From contig DIST01000005.1 in NCBI GenBank assembly GCA_002421645.1, positions 3,139 to 16,352 on the forward strand: 13,214 nt of DNA, read 5' to 3'. This document shows, piece by piece, positions 5,588-12,882 of this stretch (position 1 is the first letter of the stretch; the number at the start of each line of letters is the position of its first letter). This DNA is from Flavobacterium sp. UBA6203. Lineage in GTDB: Bacteria; Bacteroidota; Bacteroidia; Flavobacteriales; Flavobacteriaceae. The position numbers were made by a program, and so were the translations under genes. The notes beneath the pieces are model-generated. The model saw only the letters and a program-made list of their open reading frames with translations. It was not told where the DNA came from and searched no databases.

Positions 5588-7579
5588 TTATTTAATTTTC
5601 TCTTGTAACGACTGAATTTCATCTCTGAATTTTGCAGCTTGCATGAAATCCAATTCTTTTGCCGCTTTCTCCATCATTTTTCTTAAGTCGCGAATTTTCT
5701 TTTCTATTTCGGGTTTTGATAAGTATAAACTTTCTGGTTCGGCTGCTTTTAGTGCTTCTTTTTCAAAATATCCAGTTGAAACAGAATTTCCACTCAAAGC
5801 ATTTCCTAAACTTTTATTCAACGCTTTAGGTTGGAGATTATTATCGGTGTTGTAACGAATTTGTTTTTCTCTTCTGTAATTGGTTTCATCAATTGTTTTT
5901 TGCATCGAAGCGGTAATTTTATCCGCATACATAATCGCTTTTCCATTTACGTTACGCGCAGCACGACCTACTGTTTGCGTTAACGAGCGATGACTTCTTA
6001 AGAATCCTTCTTTGTCGGCATCTAAAATGGCAACCAACGAAACTTCAGGTAAATCCAAACCTTCACGAAGTAAGTTAACACCAATTAATACATCAAAAAT
6101 TCCTTTTCGCAAATCTTGCATGATTTCCACACGTTCTAAAGTGTCTACATCGGAATGAATATAACGACAACGAATGGCAACTTTTGTTAGATATTTCGAT
6201 AATTCTTCCGCCATTCTTTTGGTTAACGTTGTAACAAGAACCCGTTCATCTGCTTCACAACGCAATTGAATTTCTTCAATTAAATCGTCAATTTGATTCG
6301 CACTAGGTCGAATTTCAATTATTGGATCTAGTAATCCTGTTGGACGAATGACTTGTTCCACATAAACACCTTCCGTTTTTTGTAATTCGTAATCAGCAGG
6401 AGTTGCCGAAACATAAACGACCTGATTTTGAAGCGCTTCAAATTCCTCAAATTTCAACGGACGATTGTCCATAGCTGCAGGTAATCGGAAACCGTATTCT
6501 ACTAAGTTTTCTTTACGACTTCTATCGCCTCCATACATGGCATGCACTTGCGAAATCGTAACGTGACTTTCATCGACCACCATTAAATAGTCATCTGGAA
6601 AATAATCTAACAAGCAGAAAGGTCTAGTTCCAGGTTCTCTTCCGTCTAGATAACGAGAATAATTTTCAATTCCGGAACAATAACCGAGCTCGCGAATCAT
6701 CTCTAAATCGAAATTGGTGCGTTCTTCTAATCGTTTGGCTTCTAAATGTTTGCCAATTTCTTTGAAATAATCCACTTGTTTTACCAAATCTTGTTGGATA
6801 GCCCAAATCGCATTTTGTAATACATCAGGCGAAGTCACAAACATATTGGCTGGATAAATCGTTAGTTTTTCATAACGTTCTATCACTTGAGCTGTTTTAG
6901 CATCAAAAGCTTCAATTTCTTCAATTTCATCTCCAAAAAAGTGAATTCGGAACGGTTCATCTCCATAACTAGGAAAAATTTCTACAATATCTCCTTTGAT
7001 TCGGAAATTTCCAGGTGCAAAATCCGCTTCTGTTCTCGAATATAAACTTTGTACGAGTTGATGTAATAATTTGGTACGCGAAATCTGTTGATTAACTTCT
7101 AGATTAATCACATTTTTCTGAAACTCCACTGGATTTCCAATACCATACAAACAGGAAACAGAAGAAATTACAATAATATCTCTTCTCCCCGAAAGTAGGG
7201 CAGAAGTGGTACTTAAACGCAGTTTTTCTAGCTCGTCATTAATAGACAAATCTTTCTCAATATAAGTTCCTGTAACGGGAATAAAAGCTTCGGGTTGGTA
7301 GTAGTCGTAATACGAAACAAAGTACTGTACCGAGTTATTAGGGAAAAACTGCTTGAATTCCGAATATAATTGAGCAGCCAAGGTTTTGTTATGCGCTAAA
7401 ACTAATGTAGGTTTTTGTACTTCTTGCACCACATTAGCAATGGTAAAAGTCTTTCCAGAACCCGTAACCCCTAACAAGGTTTGGTATTTTTCACCATTAA
7501 AAATGCCTTTTGAAAGTTTTTCAATAGCTTGAGGTTGGTCACCCGTAGGTTTATAATCGGAAACAACTTGAAATTTCAT
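5588..7579 (-). CDS. uvrB: UvrABC excision nuclease subunit B
   Basis: UvrB is the damage-verifying helicase-like subunit of bacterial nucleotide excision repair. It is loaded by UvrA and then recruits UvrC. All landmarks are present over 663 residues, the normal length. These are the Walker A G-V-T-G-S-G-K-T (37-44), the damage-probing beta hairpin opening with S-Y-Y-D-Y-Y-Q-P-E-A (89-98), motif II V-V-D-E-S-H, motif III V-S-A-T-P, and motif VI Q-T-V-G-R-A-A-R-N. The C-terminal UVR domain (about 625-660, K-I-R-D-L-R-K-M-M through A-A-K-F-R-D-E-I) contacts UvrC. No uvrA or uvrC lies in the window. A -7 box stands 33 bases upstream. I did not recognise an SOS (LexA) operator in the spacer. The next gene on the transcript is the acidic DUF4375 protein. 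Confidence 0.98.
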   Translation of the reverse strand: MKFQVVSDYKPTGDQPQAIEKLSKGIFNGEKYQTLLGVTGSGKTFTIANVVQEVQKPTLVLAHNKTLAAQLYSEFKQFFPNNSVQYFVSYYDYYQPEAFIPVTGTYIEKDLSINDELEKLRLSTTSALLSGRRDIIVISSVSCLYGIGNPVEFQKNVINLEVNQQISRTKLLHQLVQSLYSRTEADFAPGNFRIKGDIVEIFPSYGDEPFRIHFFGDEIEEIEAFDAKTAQVIERYEKLTIYPANMFVTSPDVLQNAIWAIQQDLVKQVDYFKEIGKHLEAKRLEERTNFDLEMIRELGYCSGIENYSRYLDGREPGTRPFCLLDYFPDDYLMVVDESHVTISQVHAMYGGDRSRKENLVEYGFRLPAAMDNRPLKFEEFEALQNQVVYVSATPADYELQKTEGVYVEQVIRPTGLLDPIIEIRPSANQIDDLIEEIQLRCEADERVLVTTLTKRMAEELSKYLTKVAIRCRYIHSDVDTLERVEIMQDLRKGIFDVLIGVNLLREGLDLPEVSLVAILDADKEGFLRSHRSLTQTVGRAARNVNGKAIMYADKITASMQKTIDETNYRREKQIRYNTDNNLQPKALNKSLGNALSGNSVSTGYFEKEALKAAEPESLYLSKPEIEKKIRDLRKMMEKAAKELDFMQAAKFRDEIQSLQEKIK

Positions 7580-7612
7580 TAAAGCAAGAAAAATTTGTGA
7601 CTTTTAACGATG

Positions 7613-7620
7613 CAAAGTTA
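7613..7620 (-). promoter_or_regulatory. Predicted -7 box of the uvrB promoter
   Basis: On the minus strand the bases read TAACTTTG, an exact TAnnTTTG match and the same octamer as before menD. It lies 33 bases upstream of the uvrB ATG. Its -33 region would fall inside the spacer of the opposite promoter; no clear TTTG was found there. Confidence 0.55.
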
Positions 7621-7628
7621 AGCTAAGA

Positions 7629-7659
7629 TTTGTTCATATGAGAAAAAATTATATATTTG
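7629..7659 (+). promoter_or_regulatory. Sigma-A-type promoter of the M28 peptidase gene
   Basis: TTTG (7629-7632), a 19-base spacer and TATATTTG (7652-7659) give both Bacteroidota promoter elements at the preferred spacing, the best promoter in the window. Transcription would start near 7665, just at the GTG at 7666. That argues for translation from the ATG at 7699, with a leader of about 34 bases. Confidence 0.72.
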
Positions 7660-7698
7660 TTATGAGTGTTTCCCAAAGCGCTCCAAAAACTAACCTAC

Positions 7699-8874
7699 AT
7701 GAAAGCAAAACATCTATTACTTTTATTAGTATTTGTTACTAATTTATCTGTTTCTCAAACCTATGTTCCGCAATATGGAAATATTGTCAATCAGGTATCT
7801 CAAACTAATATTACTACTTCTTTAACAGAGTTCGAAGCTTTAGGAGTCAAAAGACGAGGAACTGTTGCTCTTGAAAACACCTATAATTGGTTGCGAAATA
7901 AATATTTAAGTTTTGGATATTTACCAGGTCAATTGCAAGAAGATACCTTTACAAATGCAGGTTATAATTGTAAGAATTTAATTTTAACAAAAGTAGGTAC
8001 GGTTTACCCTAATACATACGTTATTGTTTGTGGACACTACGATTCTATAACGGGAACGGGAACAAATGACAACGGAAGTGGAGTAGCCACTATATTAGAA
8101 GTTGCTCGTTTATTACAAAATATCCCAACAGAATATTCTATAAAATTTATCAATTTTAGTGGTGAAGAAGATGGTTTATTGGGAAGCCAACATTATGTAA
8201 ATACAATTGTAAATGGTACAACACCAAAAATGGATATTAAATTAGTTTTTAATATTGATGAAGTGGGTGGTGTAGCAGGAATGACAAACAATTCCATTAC
8301 GTGTGAGCGCGATACAGGTAATCCAAGTACGAATAATGCAGCTTCAACTACGATTACCAATCAATTAATTGCATGTGTTGGTTTGTATTCGCCATTAACA
8401 GGTGTTTTATCTTATGCGTATGCCTCTGATTATATGCCGTTTGAAGATAATAATGAAGTTATTACAGGTTTTTTCGAAACGAATGAATCAACTCATCCAC
8501 ATTCTACTTCAGATTTGTTAGTTAACATGGATCCAATTTATAATTTCAATGTAGCAAAAGCGGCAACAGGAGCGGTACTTCATTTTGCTGTTGCATCTAC
8601 AACACTTGGAGTTAATTCGTTTGATAATGATTTAGAGATGAGTTTCTTCCCAAATCCAACAAAAGAAATCTTGAATATTAATTTTGGAAAATTAACAAAT
8701 CAAAAAAGTACTATAAAAATTATAGATATTAATGGGAAATTAGTTTATTCTACAGTAATTGAAAATCCTAGTATCATTGAAAAAATTAATGTTTCTAAAT
8801 TTTCGAAAGGCTTATATTTGGTTAATGTAACATCTGGAAATAAAGAAGTTACTAAGAAAATAGTAATGGATTAA
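7699..8874 (+). CDS. Secreted M28 family metallopeptidase with T9SS type A sorting domain
   Basis: This is a secreted zinc aminopeptidase-type enzyme. The ATG at 7699 is preferred over an in-frame GTG at 7666: it begins a clean signal peptide (M-K-A-K-H, a Leu/Val-rich core, then S-V-S-Q near residue 20), and the promoter would start transcription at the GTG. In the resulting 391-residue protein the M28 ligands are visible: His113 (G-H-Y-D-S), Asp124 (N-D-N-G-S-G-V-A), the Glu156-Glu157 pair (S-G-E-E-D-G), Asp187 (N-I-D-E-V-G-G) and probably His268 (H-P-H-S-T-S-D-L). Residues from about 315 to the end form a T9SS C-terminal domain, with S-F-F-P-N-P-T-K-E, K-I-I-D-I-N-G-K, K-G-L-Y-L-V-N-V and a final K-K-I-V-M-D. 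It should cross the outer membrane by type IX secretion, and degrading external peptides for nutrition is inference. It converges with thiamine pyrophosphokinase, with 3 bases between the stop codons. Confidence 0.93.
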   Translation: MKAKHLLLLLVFVTNLSVSQTYVPQYGNIVNQVSQTNITTSLTEFEALGVKRRGTVALENTYNWLRNKYLSFGYLPGQLQEDTFTNAGYNCKNLILTKVGTVYPNTYVIVCGHYDSITGTGTNDNGSGVATILEVARLLQNIPTEYSIKFINFSGEEDGLLGSQHYVNTIVNGTTPKMDIKLVFNIDEVGGVAGMTNNSITCERDTGNPSTNNAASTTITNQLIACVGLYSPLTGVLSYAYASDYMPFEDNNEVITGFFETNESTHPHSTSDLLVNMDPIYNFNVAKAATGAVLHFAVASTTLGVNSFDNDLEMSFFPNPTKEILNINFGKLTNQKSTIKIIDINGKLVYSTVIENPSIIEKINVSKFSKGLYLVNVTSGNKEVTKKIVMD

Positions 8875-8877
8875 AAA

Positions 8878-9540
8878 TTAGTCCCAACATTCCATTAATA
8901 ACAAGTCGCCATTTTGATGTTCAATCGAAACGATTCCATCTTCTGTAACATGATTGCTACTTCCGGTTCGATATCCTATTGTTAATTCATCATTATTTAG
9001 AGGATAAAATAAATTTTTGGTGGTAATACCCGATACGGTTCCAATTGGAATTAAAGAAAGCGTTGTATTAGCTGTATACCATTTTTCATATTTATTGGGT
9101 AGCAAAAATACTTTTGAATGATCATCGAGCACTACAATTTTTAATTGGTTGCGATAAGCTACTATATTGGTAATGTTGGTAATGGTATGGTCGGCGCGTT
9201 TTCCGGTTGCCCAAATTACGTTTACCGCTTTATGACCTTTTTCAATAAGATAATCAAAAGCTTTTTCTAAATCGGTTTTATCTTGATTTGGTGTATGAAC
9301 AATTTCTAATGGATATTGTTTTTGCAGGTAATATTCTGGATTAAAATCTCTATCAAAATCTCCTAAAAGTACATCTACTTTGATACCAAGTTCTAAAACG
9401 CGCTCAATGGCCGAATCTAAAACAATTACAAGAGGCGACCATTCCAATAATTGCCCAATAAGCTCTTCGCTACATGCAGCGCCATTAGCAATAATTAATG
9501 CTGGTTCTTGATCGTCTCTAACAATGTGATGTGATGACAT
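8878..9540 (-). CDS. Thiamine pyrophosphokinase
   Basis: This cytoplasmic enzyme transfers pyrophosphate from ATP to thiamine, giving thiamine diphosphate, the cofactor that MenD in this same window needs. At 220 residues it is a typical two-domain member. The conserved catalytic-domain motifs are L-L-G-D-F-D (58-63), D-K-T-D (87-90) and T-G-K-R-A-D-H-T-I-T-N (112-122). The thiamine-binding C-terminal domain has T-G-S-S-N-H-V (192-198). The fourth residue of the usual G-D-F-D-S reads Arg, a mild variation. The gene lies 23 bases downstream of the DUF4249 lipoprotein gene, and no TAnnTTTG box was found in or just before that gap, so it may be the third gene of the receptor operon. Bacteroidota often pair this kinase with a thiamine-type TonB receptor and PnuT; PnuT is absent from the window. 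Confidence 0.94.
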   Translation of the reverse strand: MSSHHIVRDDQEPALIIANGAACSEELIGQLLEWSPLVIVLDSAIERVLELGIKVDVLLGDFDRDFNPEYYLQKQYPLEIVHTPNQDKTDLEKAFDYLIEKGHKAVNVIWATGKRADHTITNITNIVAYRNQLKIVVLDDHSKVFLLPNKYEKWYTANTTLSLIPIGTVSGITTKNLFYPLNNDELTIGYRTGSSNHVTEDGIVSIEHQNGDLLLMECWD

Positions 9541-9563
9541 TTTAATTTTTTTAGGTCTGATTC

Positions 9564-10388
9564 TTATCGAACTAAATAATTCAAGGTATCTATTTCAGAT
9601 AGATGAAAATAACCAAGAGGGAAATTAGAATTGTTTGTTGTATTAGTGATATTTCCTCTAACTGTTGCCGGTGGAGTTGTAAATGGATTTCCAGAACCAC
9701 TTCCTGTTATAGAAATTAATTTATTCATATAATTGTGATATCCTTTTGAAATTCCTTGAACACTTAAGTCTAAAGTAGTTCCAGGTTCTGTATCACTACT
9801 TCTATAAAATCCAAACATTAGATTACCTTGAAAAAATTCATCACTTACGACTCCAAATTCTGGTATTTGTTTATTAGGATTTTTAACTCGTAATAGATAA
9901 TAATTTTCCTCAGTACCATTATCTTGATAAAAATATTTAATTTGGATTTCATCTTCACCGCTTATTCCATTAACGGTTTCTTGTGTCACATTTAAAATAT
10001 CAGGCGTTGCTAAAAGAGTATTTGATGCAGTATATATTTCGCCATTATATAAAATTTCTAAATGGTAAGTTTCTCCAATTACAGGTTGAAAGTTGTTACA
10101 AACATAATTTTCAGTATTAGGAACTTGAACAAAATTAAAAACTACATTAGAACTATTGGTGACCGATACAATTGCACCATTAGCAGGAAGAATTTCATTG
10201 TTGTAAAAATCATTTGTCAAACTTAATTTTATAGTTTGATTTTCACCAGAAGTACCTTTTTCCCATTTGATAACGGCTTCAATTACTAGTTTAGGTTCTG
10301 CATTAGATAAATCTACATTAACAACATCTTCACAACTTGTAAATAAAGTGGTATAAATTAAAAGTAAGTAGAAACAAATCTTTTTCAT
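9564..10388 (-). CDS. DUF4249 family lipoprotein, partner of the TonB-dependent receptor
   Basis: This 274-residue lipoprotein starts at the ATG at 10388. A longer in-frame start at 10433 would overlap the receptor gene and place 15 residues before M-K-K-I-C-F. The signal peptide ends in L-F-T-S-Cys19, followed by E-D-V-V-N-V-D-L and the family mark P-K-L-V-I-E-A-V-I-K-W. The rest looks like beta-rich extracellular modules, with a late G-N-I-T-N-T-T-N-N and the ending G-Y-F-H-L-S-E-I-D. DUF4249 genes are characteristically adjacent to TonB-dependent receptors, but the ligand is not known. The acidic residues straight after Cys19 resemble a Bacteroidota surface-export signal, so it may sit on the cell surface above the receptor, as SusD does with SusC; this is inference. 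Only 4 bases separate it from the receptor stop codon, so the two are surely co-transcribed. Confidence 0.88.
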   Translation of the reverse strand: MKKICFYLLLIYTTLFTSCEDVVNVDLSNAEPKLVIEAVIKWEKGTSGENQTIKLSLTNDFYNNEILPANGAIVSVTNSSNVVFNFVQVPNTENYVCNNFQPVIGETYHLEILYNGEIYTASNTLLATPDILNVTQETVNGISGEDEIQIKYFYQDNGTEENYYLLRVKNPNKQIPEFGVVSDEFFQGNLMFGFYRSSDTEPGTTLDLSVQGISKGYHNYMNKLISITGSGSGNPFTTPPATVRGNITNTTNNSNFPLGYFHLSEIDTLNYLVR

Positions 10389-10392
10389 AGTC

Positions 10393-12762
10393 TTAAAATT
10401 TAAAATTATAAGAAACCGATGGAACAATTCCAAAGATAGATAGTTTTACAGCTTCATTAACTCCTGTTACGTCATTTTGCCTGAAACTGATAGAAGCGGC
10501 ATTATAACGGCTGTAAAGATTGTATATTCCGAAAACCCATTCTCCTTTGAATTTTCTGTTTTCATATTTTTTTGGAGTAAGTGTTGCTGAAATATCCAAG
10601 CGATGATAAGCTGGAAGTCGGTCTTCGTTTCTTGAGTTATAACTTGGAACGGTTACACCTTCAAAGATATATTTTCCTGTAGGAAACGTCACAGGTTGTC
10701 CTGATTGTAGAGTAAAGCTAGCACCAAAACTCCATTTTTTGTTTAATTTATAGTTTCCTGTAACTGCTAGATTGTGTGTTTTATCATAAGCCGAACGATA
10801 CCAATTTCCATTGTTAATACCAATTTCTGTTGGTGTTCTACCAGGAGTTTGTTGTTCAGAACGTGATAAGGTATAAGCTACCCAACCGTTTAACCGACCT
10901 TCATTTTTACGAAACATCATTTCTAAGCCATACGAGCGCATTCTTCCGTTTAGAATTACTTGCTCTATGGCTTCATTGGCGATTAAATCAGCGCCATCAA
11001 TATAATCTATTCTGTTTTGAACTTTTTTATAATAGGTTTCTAATTCTAAAGTATAATCACCATTTTTAAAATTTTTAAAATATCCAATTGCAACTTGGTC
11101 TGCTAATTGAGGTTTAATGTAATTATCGCTTGGAGTCCAAACATCTAATGGAGTAGGAGATTGTGTGTTCGAAATCAATTGCATGTATTGAACCATTCGA
11201 TTGTACCCCGCTTTTACGGATTGATTTTTATCAATTTCATATGAAATGGTAAATCGCGGTTCAAAATTGGAGTAATCAGCTATTTTTTTATTCGAACCAA
11301 AATATCGAGTGCTTATTGGAGTTGCCTTTTCATAAATCTTTAAGTCTTCATTATATAAAACAGGTTGGTTGTTGTCATAGTAATTTATAGTTGATGTACC
11401 AACACGATAAAAAGAACTAAAGCGTAAACCAGCCATTATCGAAATTTTATCCGTTAAGTTGTGCTCAATGTCTGCATATAGTCCATTTTCAAAAGCATAC
11501 TTTTTGTCTAATTGTTTGTAATTAATTGAAGAGTTTTCATTTAAAGGTTCTATTGTTCCAGGATTAATATCATATTTTGTGGTATTAATTCCAAAATTAA
11601 ATTTTGTTTTTTCGGAAGCGTAGTATTTAAAGTCATATTTCAAATTATAATTTTCAATGGTTGATTCCCAATTAAACCCTATGAAATCTAATTCTAATCC
11701 GTAAAAATAGTTGCTATAAATAAGTGATAAATTCGAAAATAACTTGTTTGAAAACAGATGGTTCCATCTCATATTTAATGTAGAATTACCATAAATATTT
11801 TGGAAAGATTCGCTCAAATTAAAAATGTCTCTTCCAAAATAACCTGATAGATAAAAGTTGTTATTCTCGTTGAGTTTGTAATTTAATTTTGTATTCAAAT
11901 CATAAAAATATGCTGAGTTTTTGTTGTCAGTTAATTTTAAAAATAGATGAGCATATGAACCTCTTCCTGCAACTAAAAAAGAACCTTTGTCTTTTACTAT
12001 TGGGCCTTCAGCTAGCAATCGACTGGAAATCAGTCCGATTCCTCCATTTATACTAAACTTATTACTGTTACCATCTTTTTGGTATACGTCTAAAACAGCT
12101 GCTGCTCTTCCTCCAAAACGTGATGGAATTCCACCTTTATATAATTTCAAATCTTTAATAGCATCCGCATTAAAAACCGAAAATAGTCCAAAAACATGAG
12201 AAGTGTTGTAAAGTGTAGCTTCATCTAGTAAAACCAAGTTTTGGTCAGCCCCACCGCCACGTACATTAAATCCTGATTGCCCTTCGCCTGCATTGGTGAC
12301 TCCAGGTAAAAATAAAAGCGATTTGATAATATCTACTTCACCCATTAAAACTGGCATTTGTTTTATAGTGCTAATAGCGAGTTTATTAACGCTCATTTCG
12401 GGTTTTTTAATGTTGGTTTTATAAGCGTTTTCAGTTATTACAACTTCTTTTAGTTCTTGTTTGCTTTCTTTTAGGCTGAAATTTTTCTTAACATTTTGAT
12501 TGATTTCAATTTTTTCAGAAAGTGTTTCAAAACCAATATAGCTAGTTTTAATTGTGTAATTTCCTTTTGGTAAGGTTATAGAGTAAAATCCGTATTCGTT
12601 AGTATAAGTGCCAATGTTTAACTCAGCAATATAAACTGAAACACCAATAAGTGTTTCATTGCTATTTGTATCAGAAATAATTCCACTAATAGTAACTTTC
12701 TCTTGACTGAAAACAAAAGAAGGTAGTAATAAAAAGAATAATATTTTTTTAAGAAACATCAT
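10393..12762 (-). CDS. TonB-dependent outer-membrane receptor with carboxypeptidase-regulatory-like domain
   Basis: This is a 789-residue outer-membrane transporter. In order it has a signal peptide (about 1-20, ending F-V-F-S-Q) and a carboxypeptidase-regulatory-like beta domain (about 21-98, with I-S-G-I-I-S-D and G-F-Y-S-I-T-L-P-K-G-N-Y). Next come a likely TonB-box segment (K-E-V-V-I-T, 105-110) and a plug domain (about 125-226, with G-F-N-V-R-G-G-G-A-D-Q-N and Y-K-G-G-I-P-S-R-F-G-G-R). A long 22-strand-type barrel follows and ends in P-S-V-S-Y-N-F-K-F, with the terminal Phe used in barrel assembly. The gene is complete; the start could be either of two adjacent ATGs. It heads a unit with the DUF4249 lipoprotein and probably thiamine pyrophosphokinase. 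This type is usually annotated without a substrate; a thiamine-related ligand would be a guess from context only. No THI-box riboswitch was recognised upstream. Confidence 0.95.
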   Translation of the reverse strand: MMFLKKILFFLLLPSFVFSQEKVTISGIISDTNSNETLIGVSVYIAELNIGTYTNEYGFYSITLPKGNYTIKTSYIGFETLSEKIEINQNVKKNFSLKESKQELKEVVITENAYKTNIKKPEMSVNKLAISTIKQMPVLMGEVDIIKSLLFLPGVTNAGEGQSGFNVRGGGADQNLVLLDEATLYNTSHVFGLFSVFNADAIKDLKLYKGGIPSRFGGRAAAVLDVYQKDGNSNKFSINGGIGLISSRLLAEGPIVKDKGSFLVAGRGSYAHLFLKLTDNKNSAYFYDLNTKLNYKLNENNNFYLSGYFGRDIFNLSESFQNIYGNSTLNMRWNHLFSNKLFSNLSLIYSNYFYGLELDFIGFNWESTIENYNLKYDFKYYASEKTKFNFGINTTKYDINPGTIEPLNENSSINYKQLDKKYAFENGLYADIEHNLTDKISIMAGLRFSSFYRVGTSTINYYDNNQPVLYNEDLKIYEKATPISTRYFGSNKKIADYSNFEPRFTISYEIDKNQSVKAGYNRMVQYMQLISNTQSPTPLDVWTPSDNYIKPQLADQVAIGYFKNFKNGDYTLELETYYKKVQNRIDYIDGADLIANEAIEQVILNGRMRSYGLEMMFRKNEGRLNGWVAYTLSRSEQQTPGRTPTEIGINNGNWYRSAYDKTHNLAVTGNYKLNKKWSFGASFTLQSGQPVTFPTGKYIFEGVTVPSYNSRNEDRLPAYHRLDISATLTPKKYENRKFKGEWVFGIYNLYSRYNAASISFRQNDVTGVNEAVKLSIFGIVPSVSYNFKF

Positions 12763-12783
12763 TTAGGTATAGATTTTGTTGTG

Positions 12784-12791
12784 CAAATTTC
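12784..12791 (-). promoter_or_regulatory. Possible -7 box of the receptor operon
   Basis: On the minus strand the bases read GAAATTTG, one mismatch from TAnnTTTG, 21 bases before the first receptor ATG. No -33 element was recognised. It overlaps the left arm of the inverted repeat at 12788-12810. Confidence 0.3.
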
Positions 12792-12810
12792 ATGAAAAAA
12801 AAGCATGAAA
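12788..12810. repeat. Inverted repeat in the divergent receptor/secreted-protein spacer
   Basis: TTTCATG (12788-12794) and CATGAAA (12804-12810) are perfect 7-bp arms around a 9-base A-rich spacer. With one bulged base the pairing extends to AAATTT-CATG / CATG-AAAATTT. The element lies just upstream of the receptor operon and overlaps its possible -7 box, which would suit an operator. Confidence 0.4.
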
Positions 12811-12828
12811 ATTTAAAACATATGTTAA

Positions 12829-12863
12829 TTTGTAACCGAAAATGAATTTATATTATAATTTTA
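12829..12863 (+). promoter_or_regulatory. Possible promoter of the secreted protein at the window end
   Basis: TTTG (12829-12832) and TAATTTTA (12856-12863, one mismatch from TAnnTTTG) lie 23 bases apart, at the long end of the accepted range. The -7 box is 19 bases before the ATG at 12883. Confidence 0.33.
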
Positions 12864-12882
12864 CATCTTAGAACAAGAACAA

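Noticed and set aside
7666..7698. Longer M28 peptidase starting at GTG 7666
   Set aside because: It would place 11 residues (M-F-P-K-A-L-Q-K-L-T-Y) before a perfect signal peptide, and the strong promoter at 7629-7659 predicts transcription starting at about this base.
7580..7698. SOS (LexA) operator for uvrB
   Set aside because: No recognisable LexA-type palindrome was seen. The repeats present are explained by the two -7 boxes.
10389..10433. Longer DUF4249 protein starting at 10433
   Set aside because: It would overlap the receptor gene end by 41 bases and bury the lipoprotein signal that begins at the ATG at 10388.
12763..12882. Thiamine (THI-box) riboswitch upstream of the receptor operon
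   Set aside because: The spacer is AT-rich and shows neither the CTGAGA-type nor the ACCTGA-type conserved segment on the minus strand, and its receptor-proximal part is too short for the full aptamer.
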